Below are positions 16,306-25,161 of a DNA stretch of 33,401 nt, one piece after another; the first letter of the stretch is position 1, and the number at the start of each line of letters is the position of its first letter. Below the pieces are notes generated by a model. The model did not search any database and was not told the DNA's origin. It saw nothing but the letters and a program-made list of their open reading frames with translations. The stretch spans positions 1 through 33,401 of the forward strand of contig CAZSHM010000014.1 of assembly GCA_964606855.1 (NCBI GenBank), in the 5' to 3' direction. The stretch is from UBA7185 sp964606855 (GTDB taxonomy: Bacteria; Bacillota; Peptococcia; Peptococcales; Peptococcaceae). The translations under genes were made by a program, and so were the position numbers.

Positions 16306-18813
16306 CTAGCGGCCGCAGCAGTTCTTATACTTTTTCCCGCTGCCGCAGGGGCAGGGATCGTTGCGGCCGACTTTCTTCCCCTTGTTGACCATGGGTTTCT
16401 TCACCGCCGCATCCTCGCCGTGGGAGGCGTTCAGGATGTCGGTGCGCTCCTTGGGTTTCTCCACGATGGTGACGCGGAAGATCAGGCGCACGGTGTCGAA
16501 GCGGATCTCCGAAATCATCTGTGAGAACATTTCGAAGGCCTCGGCCTTGTACTCATCCACGGGATTGTGCTGCGCGTAGGCCCGCAGATTGATCCCCTGC
16601 CGCAGCTGATCCATGGCGTCCAGATGATCCATCCATTTGACGTCCACGTTCTTCAGGAGCAGGAAGCGCTCGATCTCGTGGAACTGCTCGGCGCCCAGCT
16701 CCGCCTCGCGCTGGTGATAGCGTTCCAGGGCCAGCCCGTGCAGATAGGTGCGCACCTCCTCCTTCTCCATCTGGCGGATTGCCTCCTGATCCAGCGGCTC
16801 CGGCAGCGCGAAGGCCTCGTTCATGCGCTGCTCGAGCAGGTTCAGATCCCACTCCTCCGGATACTTGCCCGCGGCGGAGACTTCCTCCAGAATCTCATCG
16901 GCCACATCCTCGATCATGCCCTGGATGCTCTCGGCCACATTTTCATCCATCAGCACCTGGCGGCGCTGCCCGTAGATGACTTCGCGCTGTTTGTTCATCA
17001 CATTGTCGTACTCCAGCACGTTCTTGCGGATCTCAAAGTTGCGGTTCTCCACCCGCTTTTGCGCTGTCTCGATGCTCCGGGAGATCATGTTGTTCTCGAT
17101 GGGCATATCGTCGTCCATCCCGATCTTATCCATCAGTCCGGCGATATTGTCGGAGCCGAAGCGGCGCATCAGATCGTCCTCCAGGGAGATGTAGAACTGC
17201 GTGAATCCGGGATCGCCCTGCCGGCCGCTGCGGCCGCGCAGCTGGTTGTCGATGCGGCGCGCTTCATGCCGTTCCGTGCCGATGATGTAGAGCCCGCCCA
17301 GCTCCTTGACGCCCTCGCCCAGCACGATGTCGGTGCCGCGCCCGGCCATGTTGGTGGCGATGGTGACCGTGTGCATCTGCCCGGCCTGCGCGACGATCTC
17401 GGCCTCCCGCTCGTGGTATTTGGCGTTCAGCACCTGGTGCGGCACACCGCGCCGGCGCAGCATCTCGCTCAAGAGCTCTGAGATCTGGATGGACACCGTG
17501 CCCACCAGCACCGGCTGTCCCGCCTCGTAGCGCTCCACAACCTTCTCCACGATGGCGTTGTACTTGCCCTGCTGCGTTCGGTAGACCACATCAGGCCGGT
17601 CCTCGCGGATCACCGGCTTGTTGGTGGGGATCACCACCACGTCCATCCCGTAGATGCTGCGGAATTCATCCTCCTCCGTCTTGGCGGTACCCGTCATGCC
17701 AGCCAGTTTCTTGTACATGCGAAAATAGTTCTGGAAGGTGATGGTCGCCAGCGTCTGGGACTCCTTCTCGATCTTGACGCCCTCCTTGGCCTCGATGGCC
17801 TGGTGCAGGCCCTCGCTGTAGCGGCGGCCGAACATCAGACGGCCGGTGAACTCATCCACGATGATGACCTGCCCGTCCTTGACCACATAGTCGCGATCCC
17901 GCTTCATGATGACGTGCGCGCGCAGCCCCTGGTTCACATGATGGGCCAGCTCCATGTTGGCTTCATCCGCCAGATTGTCGATGCCCAGCATTTTCTCCAC
18001 ATGCGTGACGCCCTCCTCGGTGAGCACCACATTTTTTGCCTTTTCGTCCACCGTATAGTCCACATCCGCCCGCAGGCGCGGGATGATGCGGGCCACCAGC
18101 GTATAGTAATCCTTCGGTTTCTCGGCCACGCCGGAGATGATGAGCGGGGTCCTCGCCTCGTCGATCAGGATGCTGTCCACCTCGTCCACCAGGGCGTAGT
18201 TGAGTTCGCGCTGCACCATGTTCTCCACGCGCATGACCATGTTGTCCCGCAGGTAGTCGAAGCCGAACTCGTTGTTCGTGCCGTAGGTGACATCCGCCAT
18301 GTAGGCCGCCTTGCGCTCCTCAAAGTCCAGCCCGTGTACGATCAGCCCCACGGACAGCCCCAGGAAATTGTAGACCTTGCCCATCTGCTCGCTGTCGCGC
18401 CTGGCCAGATAATCGTTGACGGTGACCACATGGACGCCCTTTCCAGTGAGCGCGTTCAGATAGACGGGCAGCGTCGCCACCAGCGTTTTGCCCTCGCCGG
18501 TTTTCATCTCGGCAATGCGGCCCTGGTGCAGCGCCACACCGCCCATCAGCTGCACGTCAAAGTGCCGCAGCCCCAGCACACGGTCCGACGCCTCCCGCAC
18601 CACCGCAAAAGCCTCCGGCAGGAGATCCTCCAGTGTCTCGCCCGCCGCAAGCCGCGCCTTGAACTCCCCGGTTTTGGCCTGCAGCTCCTCGTCGCTCAGA
18701 GCCGCCACCGGTTCGGTAAAGCGGTTGATCTTTGCGACCACTTTCTCCAGCTTTTTGATGTCCTTCCTGGTGTCGCTGTTTTCAATGTAGCCCCGCAGAA
18801 ACTCAAACGCCAC
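16306..18813 (-). CDS. secA: Protein translocase ATPase SecA
   Basis: SecA is the motor that pushes unfolded preproteins through SecYEG. The 835 residues are of usual length. Walker A is MKTGEGKT (103-110), the DEAD-type motif is LVDEVDSILIDEART, and the second nucleotide-binding domain has TNMAGRGTDIVLGEGV and NQLRGRSGRQGD. The C-terminal zinc-binding SEC-C tail (RNDPCPCGSGKKYKNCC; C821, C823, C832, C833) binds SecB or ribosomes and is intact. The start is a GTG at 18811-18813 after GAGGAC. Confidence 0.98.
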   Translation of the reverse strand: MAFEFLRGYIENSDTRKDIKKLEKVVAKINRFTEPVAALSDEELQAKTGEFKARLAAGETLEDLLPEAFAVVREASDRVLGLRHFDVQLMGGVALHQGRIAEMKTGEGKTLVATLPVYLNALTGKGVHVVTVNDYLARRDSEQMGKVYNFLGLSVGLIVHGLDFEERKAAYMADVTYGTNNEFGFDYLRDNMVMRVENMVQRELNYALVDEVDSILIDEARTPLIISGVAEKPKDYYTLVARIIPRLRADVDYTVDEKAKNVVLTEEGVTHVEKMLGIDNLADEANMELAHHVNQGLRAHVIMKRDRDYVVKDGQVIIVDEFTGRLMFGRRYSEGLHQAIEAKEGVKIEKESQTLATITFQNYFRMYKKLAGMTGTAKTEEDEFRSIYGMDVVVIPTNKPVIREDRPDVVYRTQQGKYNAIVEKVVERYEAGQPVLVGTVSIQISELLSEMLRRRGVPHQVLNAKYHEREAEIVAQAGQMHTVTIATNMAGRGTDIVLGEGVKELGGLYIIGTERHEARRIDNQLRGRSGRQGDPGFTQFYISLEDDLMRRFGSDNIAGLMDKIGMDDDMPIENNMISRSIETAQKRVENRNFEIRKNVLEYDNVMNKQREVIYGQRRQVLMDENVAESIQGMIEDVADEILEEVSAAGKYPEEWDLNLLEQRMNEAFALPEPLDQEAIRQMEKEEVRTYLHGLALERYHQREAELGAEQFHEIERFLLLKNVDVKWMDHLDAMDQLRQGINLRAYAQHNPVDEYKAEAFEMFSQMISEIRFDTVRLIFRVTIVEKPKERTDILNASHGEDAAVKKPMVNKGKKVGRNDPCPCGSGKKYKNCCGR

Positions 18814-19123
18814 AGATAGTCCTCCTCTCCGCTCTCCATCGCACGCCCGGTCCGCGCGCCGCGCGTGCGGCGGATCTGCCGCCCTGCCGAACCGGGGCGG
18901 CTTCTGTCCTGTATCTCCGGTCTTTCCGACCTAGTTTTTCCTCATCTCATGATTGATTTATTTCTCCGCCCCCGGCGCCTGCTCCTGCCTGCCGCCGATC
19001 TTTTTTCCGGCGGCGGCCCGCGTCACGCTACAAAAACGGCCGCCAGATTTCTCTGCCGGCCAGCCGGATCTCCCGCGTTTTCCGGGCGCAGCGCCGCGGC
19101 AGTCCGCCCGCGGGAGCCGTCCG
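18814..19123. other. Gene-free spacer upstream of secA
   Basis: This 310-base stretch has no credible gene. It holds short inverted repeats such as GCCGCC/GGCGGC around 18991-19017 with a T6/A6 loop, and GGTC/GACC near 18919-18931. A promoter for secA is expected here but I cannot point to a convincing -35/-10 pair. There is no clear terminator after the gene at 19124. Confidence 0.5.
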
Positions 19124-19669
19124 TCACAGTTCCTGATGCCAATAGATCGTCTGCGGATCCTCCGCCACGCCCGGAAAACGCGCGAGCACATTGCCGTACT
19201 TGAACGCATAGCTGAAATAGAGGTAAATATCGCTTTTTCCCGCCGCTTTCGGCCGCAGAATGACCTTGTCGGGATAGAACATATAGTTGTAGTCCGCGTC
19301 CCGCCAGTTCACCTCCAGGCCGTCGATGATCAGGCTCACGTTGCCCCACTCCCCGATCTTAATGTCCGAGAGCATTCCCCTGCCCCGCTGCACCTGGCCG
19401 TACTTGCAGCCCACCGAGTAATCCCATTTCCCCAAAAACAGCGAAAAATGCTCCAGCAGAAAACGGCAGGGCAGACTGACTTCCTCCTGCAGCCGGCGCT
19501 CCGTGGCGATCTTTTCCTTTACGCCGACGAGCCGGCAATAGTAGGAGGAACTGTCGTTGTAGTCCGGCAGCGCTTCGGCCCGCTTGAGGCAGCGCTCGAT
19601 GTCCTCGCAGAGCATCAGCAGTTCCTGATCCAGTTCTTCTCTTGCGACAGCTTCCCGTTGCTGTTCCAT
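19124..19669 (-). CDS. Unrecognised 181-residue protein, folD operon
   Basis: I do not recognise this family. The product is soluble-looking: residues 1-70 are helical and charged (REELDQELLMLCEDIERCL...), the rest is rich in aromatic residues and beta-like segments (FSLFLGKWDYSVGCKYGQ, NVSLIIDGLEVNWRDADYNY, SDIYLYFSYAFKYGNVL). No signal peptide, membrane segment or nucleotide-binding motif is seen. The ATG at 19667-19669 has AGGAGGG about 4 bases upstream and lies 8 bases after the folD stop, so the two genes are surely co-transcribed; a link to folate metabolism cannot be deduced. Confidence 0.8.
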   Translation of the reverse strand: MEQQREAVAREELDQELLMLCEDIERCLKRAEALPDYNDSSSYYCRLVGVKEKIATERRLQEEVSLPCRFLLEHFSLFLGKWDYSVGCKYGQVQRGRGMLSDIKIGEWGNVSLIIDGLEVNWRDADYNYMFYPDKVILRPKAAGKSDIYLYFSYAFKYGNVLARFPGVAEDPQTIYWHQEL

Positions 19670-19677
19670 AAGCCCTC

Positions 19678-20517
19678 CTAGCGCATCGCGCTCTCCAGTG
19701 TATTCTGCAGAAGCATCGTGATAGTCATAGGTCCGACGCCGCCCGGCACCGGCGTGAGCCAGCAGTCTCTCCCCTCCAGGCTCGCCCGGTCCACATCCCC
19801 CGCCAGCTTGCCGTCCGGCAGGCGGTTCATGCCCACATCGATCACCACGGCACCGTCCCGGATCATATCGCCGGTGATGAAATTGGCTTTGCCGACGGCT
19901 GCCACCACAATGTCCGCCCGCAGCAGCTCTTCCTTCAGATTCTGCGTCTTGGAATGGCAGATCGTCACCGTGGCGTTCTCCCGCAGCAGCATCATGGCCG
20001 CCGGCTTCCCGACGATGTTGCTGCGCCCCACCACCACAGCCCGCTTGCCGGCGATCTCGATGCCGCTCTGGCGGATGAGATCGATGCAGCCCTTGGGCGT
20101 GCAGGGCTCAAAGGACGGTTCGCCGATCAGCAGCGAGCCAAGGTTCTCCGGCAAAAACCCGTCCACATCCTTCTCGGGGCTGATGGCGCGGATCACCGCA
20201 TGCTCGTCGATCTGCTCCGGCACCGGCAGCTGCACCAGGAGTCCGTGGATTTCCGGCTTCCGGTTGAGCTCGTCGATAAGCGCCAGAAGCTCCGCCTGGC
20301 TTGTCTGCTCCGGCAGATGGTAGACCTCGGAGTAGAAACCGACTTCCCGGCAGGCCTTCTCCTTGTTGCGGACGTAGATCTGCGAAGCCGGATCCTCTCC
20401 CACCAGGATGACTGCCAGGCCCGGCGTCACGCCCTTTTGCTTCAGTTCCTCCGTGGCCTTTCGGATCTCTTCCCGGCGTTTCTGCGCCAGAGCTTTGCCG
20501 TCGATGATTTTTAACAT
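19678..20517 (-). CDS. folD: Bifunctional methylenetetrahydrofolate dehydrogenase/cyclohydrolase FolD
   Basis: FolD interconverts 5,10-methylene-, methenyl- and 10-formyl-tetrahydrofolate with NADP(H), feeding purine and formyl-Met synthesis. The 279 residues carry the signature YVRNKEKACREVGF (catalytic K52), QLPVPEQID, the substrate loop PCTPKGC and the dinucleotide-binding VVVGRSNIVGKPAAMML, and end with the conserved TPVPGGVGPMTITMLLQNT. The start is the ATG at 20515-20517 after GGAGGAG; the longer frame would cross the promoter region. Confidence 0.97.
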   Translation of the reverse strand: MLKIIDGKALAQKRREEIRKATEELKQKGVTPGLAVILVGEDPASQIYVRNKEKACREVGFYSEVYHLPEQTSQAELLALIDELNRKPEIHGLLVQLPVPEQIDEHAVIRAISPEKDVDGFLPENLGSLLIGEPSFEPCTPKGCIDLIRQSGIEIAGKRAVVVGRSNIVGKPAAMMLLRENATVTICHSKTQNLKEELLRADIVVAAVGKANFITGDMIRDGAVVIDVGMNRLPDGKLAGDVDRASLEGRDCWLTPVPGGVGPMTITMLLQNTLESAMR

Positions 20518-20586
20518 TGCGCTTCTCTCCTCCCTGCAGGCCCGCCCAACGGGCGGGCGGAGGGCAATCGTGCCCCGCTGCCCCTC

Positions 20587-20592
20587 ATTATA
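20587..20592 (-). promoter_or_regulatory. Extended -10 promoter of folD
   Basis: On the minus strand TGCTATAAT gives an extended -10 box (TATAAT at 20592-20587), about 70 bases before the folD ATG. The matching -35 position is poor, which the extended -10 may offset. Confidence 0.65.
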
Positions 20593-20627
20593 GCATACTT
20601 TCACCGGGTCCGATACATTTTTTTATT

Positions 20628-20656
20628 TTGCTTTTTCCCCTTCCCCGCCTTATAAT
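20628..20656 (+). promoter_or_regulatory. Promoter of the ttcA-like gene
   Basis: TTGCTT (20628-20633) and a perfect TATAAT (20651-20656) are separated by 17 bases. It diverges from the folD promoter, the two -10 boxes being about 58 bases apart. Confidence 0.75.
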
Positions 20657-20711
20657 AGAACGCATACGATCTTTTTCGGGAAAATTCTCCCGCGCGAAAG
20701 GAGTCCTGTTC

Positions 20712-21497
20712 ATGTGGCGACAGTACAATCGACCCATTCTGGCCAAGATGCGGCGTGCCAGCCGCGAGTACGGCCTGCTCGCGCCCGGCGACCGCATCGC
20801 CGTGGGCTTATCGGGCGGCAAGGACAGCACCGTACTGCTCTACGCGCTCTCGGTGCTGCAGAAAACGCTGCCCTTCCCCTTTGCGCTACAGGGGATCGCG
20901 ATCGATATGGGCTGGGAGAACGATTACGAGCCCATCGGCCGCTATTGTGAAGCGCTCGGCATCCCCTTCCATCTGGAGAAAACGCAGATCGGCCGCATTG
21001 TCTACGAGGAACGGCGGGAGCCGAATCCCTGCTCTCTCTGCGCGAATATGCGGCGCGGCGCGATCCACAGCTTGGCCAAGCAACTCGGCTGCAACAAAGT
21101 GGCGCTCGGCCACCATCTGGACGATGCCCTGGAAACGTTCCTCATGAGCCTCCTCTTTGAGGGGCGGCTGCACACCTTCGCCCCGCGCACCTACCTGAGC
21201 CGCGCCGACCTCACCGTGATCCGGCCCATGATCTACGTCTACGAGGAGGACATCCGCACGGCCGCTCGTCAGCTCGCTCTCCCCGTCGTGCGCAACAACT
21301 GCCCGGCCGACGGGGTCACGAAGCGCCAGGAGATGAAGGAACTCCTCACAAGGCTCCAAGAGATGCAGCCCACCGTCAAGGAACGGATGCTGCACGCCGT
21401 CACGGAATCGCTCTGGTCGCCGCTCATGCGCTCCCCCGAGGAGCAGCGCCGGGAGCAGCAGGCATTCGCCGCCGCGCGCAATCGCGGCGAAGTGTGA
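20712..21497 (+). CDS. TtcA-family tRNA thiolation enzyme (PP-loop ATPase)
   Basis: TtcA-type enzymes activate tRNA with ATP and insert sulfur; E. coli TtcA makes 2-thiocytidine-32. The 261-residue product has the PP-loop SGGKDS (34-39), the CxxC pair C107/C110 (PCSLCANMRRG) and a third cysteine C197 (RNNCPADG), matching the three iron-sulfur ligands of TtcA, and GHHLDDALETFLMSLLFEG. The ATG at 20712-20714 follows AAAGGAG by 9 bases; the frame running further upstream crosses the promoter and is not used. The exact tRNA position modified in this organism cannot be read from sequence. Confidence 0.88.
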   Translation: MWRQYNRPILAKMRRASREYGLLAPGDRIAVGLSGGKDSTVLLYALSVLQKTLPFPFALQGIAIDMGWENDYEPIGRYCEALGIPFHLEKTQIGRIVYEERREPNPCSLCANMRRGAIHSLAKQLGCNKVALGHHLDDALETFLMSLLFEGRLHTFAPRTYLSRADLTVIRPMIYVYEEDIRTAARQLALPVVRNNCPADGVTKRQEMKELLTRLQEMQPTVKERMLHAVTESLWSPLMRSPEEQRREQQAFAAARNRGEV

Positions 21498-21622
21498 CAA
21501 GGCGGCAGGGATCCGCGCGGACGGCGCGGAAAAGAATGTCGGGAAGTGGCCTTGCGTTTTTCTGCACACCGGAACCTTTCCGCCCCTTCCCGAATGCACA
21601 GCAGGCGAGAGAAAGAAGCGCC

Positions 21623-21653
21623 GTCTCCGTCGCACCGGAGACATTCCTTTTTT
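21623..21653 (+). terminator. Possible terminator between ttcA-like gene and ecsC-like gene
   Basis: GTCTCCG (21623-21629) and CGGAGAC (21636-21642) form a 7-bp stem with a 6-base loop; ATTCC then T6 follow. The 5-base gap before the T-run makes it weak. The rest of the 242-base gap is GC-rich, with another long-range inverted repeat TCGGGAAG/CTTCCCGA (about 21539-21593). Confidence 0.45.
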
Positions 21654-21739
21654 GCACACGGCGGCCCGCCCGCTGCGCGCGGACACAAGCATCGGAGCCG
21701 CACAGGGCGCGGCTTCATGCGGCAGACGGAGGGATTCAC

Positions 21740-22570
21740 ATGGACACAACCATTCAAAAACAGCTGCAGCGTCTGGCCCGCCAGGAGGAAAAGCTGCTGA
21801 AAAAATCGGAGGGGCCGATGGCGTCGCTGTCCTCTCTCGTGGAAGAAAAAATTCCGGACGGGCTGCAGGAGAAACTGCAGCAGGCCTTTTACCTGGGATT
21901 TAAGACCATTTTCGAGAAAGGCGGCGGTTTGATCGAGAAAACCTACGACCGCGAGGAGCTGACCATCCAGCATCAGGTCTACGATGTCTCCTTCGACCGC
22001 CTGGACGCCAAAAAGAGCCTGAAAGATCTCAACAAGATGGCGAACTCCGGCCGGCTGCGCAATCTGGGGATCACCGCGCTGGAAGGCACAGGTCTCGGCG
22101 CCCTGGGCATCGGGCTGCCGGATATCCCCATCTTCATCGGCATCGTCCTGAAGAGCGTCTACGAGATCGCCTTGAGCTACGGCTTTGACCCGCGCCTGCA
22201 GGACGAGCAGTACTATATCCTGAAACTCCTGGAGGCCTCGCTGGCGCCGGAGGAGACGCGGAAGAAGACCAACACCGAGGTGGATCGGCTCGCCAGTTTC
22301 CTCATCGCCGGCATTCCCGTCCAATACGACTGGGATCAGCAGCTCCACCGGACGGCCGACGTCTTCGCCACGGACATGCTGTGCCTGAAATTTATCCAGG
22401 GCCTGCCGCTCGTGGGCATCGTGGGCGGACCGGCCAACGTGTTCTACTGCAAGCGCGTCACCGATTACGCCGGCGTCAAATACCAGAAACGGTATCTGCT
22501 GCAAAAACAATACCATCAGCAGGTGCCGCGCGGGCAGAACCGCGCGCCGATAGCAGATTCGCAGCGGTAG
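21740..22570 (+). CDS. EcsC family protein
   Basis: The 276 residues match the EcsC family, named after a Bacillus gene beside the EcsAB ABC transporter; its biochemical role is unknown. The hallmark is the glycine-rich hydrophobic stretch near residues 117-141 (GTGLGALGIGLPDIPIFIG), probably inserted in or laid on the membrane, with a second at FIQGLPLVGIVGGPANVFY. The N-terminal part is charged and helical. The start ATG at 21740-21742 has GGAGGG 7 bases upstream. No ecsAB-like genes are adjacent. It ends at a strong terminator. Confidence 0.87.
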   Translation: MDTTIQKQLQRLARQEEKLLKKSEGPMASLSSLVEEKIPDGLQEKLQQAFYLGFKTIFEKGGGLIEKTYDREELTIQHQVYDVSFDRLDAKKSLKDLNKMANSGRLRNLGITALEGTGLGALGIGLPDIPIFIGIVLKSVYEIALSYGFDPRLQDEQYYILKLLEASLAPEETRKKTNTEVDRLASFLIAGIPVQYDWDQQLHRTADVFATDMLCLKFIQGLPLVGIVGGPANVFYCKRVTDYAGVKYQKRYLLQKQYHQQVPRGQNRAPIADSQR

Positions 22571-22571
22571 G

Positions 22572-22601
22572 AAAAACCGCCGCGAAAGGCGGTTTTACTT
22601 T
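22572..22601 (+). terminator. Intrinsic terminator after the EcsC-family gene
   Basis: AAAACCGCC (22573-22581) pairs with GGCGGTTTT (22588-22596) around a GCGAAA loop, with a T-rich tail. The A-run on the left arm makes it usable on both strands. Confidence 0.88.
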
Positions 22602-22701
22602 CGGGATTTTTGATTTTGAAGGATGCGCTGCACTTTGAAGGCGTTGATGCGCTCTGCCTGATAGACATATGCTTTTTTCACACTCCGGCTCTGCAGAACG
22701 G

Positions 22702-22730
22702 TTGACAAGCTTATACATGGAAGCTATAAT
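22702..22730 (+). promoter_or_regulatory. Perfect consensus sigma-A promoter of ackA-pta
   Basis: TTGACA (22702-22707), 17-base spacer, TATAAT (22725-22730). Transcription would start near 22737, leaving a ~92-base leader. The leader contains direct repeats TTATCAAAA (22761-22769 and 22774-22782) and the palindrome CTGTCCCGGACAG (22793-22805). Confidence 0.93.
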
Positions 22731-22828
22731 GAATTCCGGATTGCAGGCATATCAAATTGTTTATCAAAAATTTTTATCAAAATTGATCTGTCCTGTCCCG
22801 GACAGAAGCTATGGAGGATGAGAGAGGC

Positions 22829-24025
22829 ATGATTGTACTTGTGATCAACAGCGGCAGTTCTTCCTTAAAATTTCAACTCCGCAACATGGCCGACGCGTCG
22901 GTGATGGCCCAGGGCCAGGTGGAAAAAATCGGCCTGAAGAGCGGCATCTTCACCCTGAAGGCGGGCGATACAAAACAGCAGCGGGAACTCGCGATTCCGG
23001 ATCACGAATTCGCCATGGATCTGGTGCTGCAGGGTCTTTTGCAGACAGAGGCCTGCGGCCTGCACTCCCTGGACGAGATCGACGCCGTAGGCCACCGGAT
23101 CGTGCAGGGCGGCGACAGTTTCCAAAAAGGCGTTTTGATCGACCAGACCGTGCACGACCAAATCGCGGAGTACGGCGCGATGGCACCCCTGCACAATCCC
23201 GCTCACCTGAAGGGCATCGACGCCTGCACCAAAGCCATGCCCGGCAAACCGCAGGTGGCAGTCTTTGACACCGCGTTTCATCAGACGATGCCGCCGGTGG
23301 CCTACACCTACGGCCTCCCGAAACAATACAGCCAGGCGTACAAGATTCGCCGCTACGGCGCGCACGGCACCTCGCACAAGTATGTCTCCCGGAGACTTGC
23401 GGACTGCGTGGGCCGGCCGATCGAGGAACTGAAACTCATCACCTGCCATCTGGGCAACGGCGCCAGCATCGCCGCCATCCAAAACGGGAAAGTGCTCGAC
23501 ACTTCCATGGGCTTCACGCCACACGAGGGTCTTTTGATGGGCACCCGCTGCGGAGACATCGACGCGACCGCCGTCCTCTACCTGATGAAGCACGAGGGGC
23601 TCGATCCCGACCAGATGGATCACATCCTCAACAAGGAATCCGGCCTCCTGGGCGTCTCCGGCGTCTCCAGCGACTTCCGCGACCTCGACGCGGCGATCGC
23701 GCAGGGCAACGCCGACGCCAAACTGGCGCGCGATATCTTTATCTACCGCGCGAAGAAATACATCGGCAGTTATATCGCCGCCATGAACGGCGTGGATGCC
23801 ATCGCCTTCACCGCCGGCATCGGCGAGAACGGCATCGACGTGCGGCAGGCGATCTGCACCGACATGGACTATCTTGGGATCGCCGTCGACGCGGAGAAGA
23901 ACAACTGCCGCGGCCGCGAAGTCCGCATCAGCCCGGACGGAAACCCCGTGCAAGTCTGGGTCATCCCGACCAACGAAGAGCTGGCCATCGCCGAGGAGAC
24001 CATCGAGGCCGCGTTCGGCGCGTGA
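22829..24025 (+). CDS. ackA: Acetate kinase
   Basis: Acetate kinase converts acetyl phosphate and ADP to acetate and ATP, the ATP-yielding end of fermentation. The 398 residues have the family's length. Visible signatures are VLVINSGSSSLKFQL at the N-terminus, GHRIVQGG, FDTAFHQTMP, YGAHGTSHKYVS, CHLGNGASIAAI, and FTAGIGENGIDVR near the end. I start it at the ATG 22829-22831, which gives the family N-terminus; an ATG six codons earlier overlaps the GGAGG. Here ackA precedes pta, the reverse of the common pta-ackA order. Confidence 0.97.
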   Translation: MIVLVINSGSSSLKFQLRNMADASVMAQGQVEKIGLKSGIFTLKAGDTKQQRELAIPDHEFAMDLVLQGLLQTEACGLHSLDEIDAVGHRIVQGGDSFQKGVLIDQTVHDQIAEYGAMAPLHNPAHLKGIDACTKAMPGKPQVAVFDTAFHQTMPPVAYTYGLPKQYSQAYKIRRYGAHGTSHKYVSRRLADCVGRPIEELKLITCHLGNGASIAAIQNGKVLDTSMGFTPHEGLLMGTRCGDIDATAVLYLMKHEGLDPDQMDHILNKESGLLGVSGVSSDFRDLDAAIAQGNADAKLARDIFIYRAKKYIGSYIAAMNGVDAIAFTAGIGENGIDVRQAICTDMDYLGIAVDAEKNNCRGREVRISPDGNPVQVWVIPTNEELAIAEETIEAAFGA

Positions 24026-24067
24026 ACGGCCGCTCCGACACAACACCCGCGAAGGAGCGCGATATCT

Positions 24068-25060
24068 ATGGATCTATTGGCAAGTTTCCACGAAAAGGCA
24101 AAGGCGACAAAGCGGCGGATCGTACTGCCGGAGGGCACGGAGATCCGCACCATGCAGGGCGCGGCGAAGGCGGCGGCGGAAGGCCTGGCTGAGCCGATCC
24201 TCCTGGGCGAGGCGGAGGAGATCCGCGCCGTCGCCCGAGCGGAAGGCATCGCCCTGGACGGGGTCGCCATCCAGAATATCGGAGATTGCGTGTGGCTGCC
24301 GCAGTTCGCCGAGAAGTTCTACCAGCTGCGCAAGCACAAGGGCATGACCCCGGAGAAAGCCGCACAGACGGTGCGCGATCCCCTCTACTTCGGCTGCATG
24401 ATGCTCCTGGACGGACTCGCCGACGGGCTTTTGGCCGGCGCGGACAATCCCACCAGCAACGTGCTGCGCGCGGCACTGCAGACCGTCAAGACCAAGCCGG
24501 GCATCCAGACCGTCTCCGGCGCTTTTGTGATGATTCTGCCGGACGCGGTCTACGGCGACGACGGCATCCTGGTCTTCGGAGACTGCGCCGTCAACCCCGA
24601 TCCCGACAGCCAGCAGTTGGCCGACATCGCCGTCAGCTGTGCCGAGACAAAACAGAGCCTCGTCGGCGGCGAACCTGTCGTGGCGCTGCTCTCCTTCTCC
24701 ACGAAGGGTTCCGCCAAGCATCCCAACGTGGACAAGGTCACGGAGGCCCTCTCCCGGGTCAGGGCGATGCGCCCGCAGCTCGCCGTCGACGGGGAACTCC
24801 AGCTGGACGCCGCCGTTGTGCCCTCTGTGGCTGCCAAGAAAGCGCCTGGGAGCGATGTGGCGGGCAACGCCAATGTGCTGGTCTTCCCGGATCTGCAGTC
24901 CGGCAACATCGGCTACAAGCTGGTGCAGCGCTTCGCGAACGCAACGGCCATCGGCCCCATCCTGCAGGGCATGGCCAAACCGGTCAACGATCTCTCCCGC
25001 GGCTGCAGTGTGCAGGATGTGGTGGACATGATCGCCATCACCGCCCTGCAGTGCGAATAA
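24068..25060 (+). CDS. pta: Phosphate acetyltransferase
   Basis: Pta makes acetyl phosphate from acetyl-CoA and phosphate, supplying AckA. The 330 residues are the short, single-domain form typical of Firmicutes. Features are RRIVLPEGTEIRTMQGA at the start, LLAGADNPTSNVLRAALQ, KPGIQTVSGAFVMILP, VALLSFSTKGSAKHP and a C-terminal NIGYKLVQRFANATAIGPI...KPVNDLSRGC. The ATG at 24068 follows AAGGAG by 11 bases and lies 42 bases after ackA. Both genes end at the bidirectional terminator. Confidence 0.97.
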   Translation: MDLLASFHEKAKATKRRIVLPEGTEIRTMQGAAKAAAEGLAEPILLGEAEEIRAVARAEGIALDGVAIQNIGDCVWLPQFAEKFYQLRKHKGMTPEKAAQTVRDPLYFGCMMLLDGLADGLLAGADNPTSNVLRAALQTVKTKPGIQTVSGAFVMILPDAVYGDDGILVFGDCAVNPDPDSQQLADIAVSCAETKQSLVGGEPVVALLSFSTKGSAKHPNVDKVTEALSRVRAMRPQLAVDGELQLDAAVVPSVAAKKAPGSDVAGNANVLVFPDLQSGNIGYKLVQRFANATAIGPILQGMAKPVNDLSRGCSVQDVVDMIAITALQCE

Positions 25061-25099
25061 GTCCGCCGGCGAATCCGCGGCGGGATCTGCCTAAAAAAC

Positions 25100-25138
25100 A
25101 AGGAGCAGCGAAGGAATCTCCCTCCCTGCTCCTTTTTC
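25100..25138. terminator. Bidirectional terminator between pta and the DszB-like gene
   Basis: AAGGAGCAG (25100-25108) pairs with CTGCTCCTT (25126-25134). T5 follows on the plus strand, and TTGTTTTTT follows on the minus strand. It separates the convergent pta and TRAP operons. Confidence 0.9.
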
Positions 25139-25161
25139 ACGGCGCGGAATACCCTTGCGCC

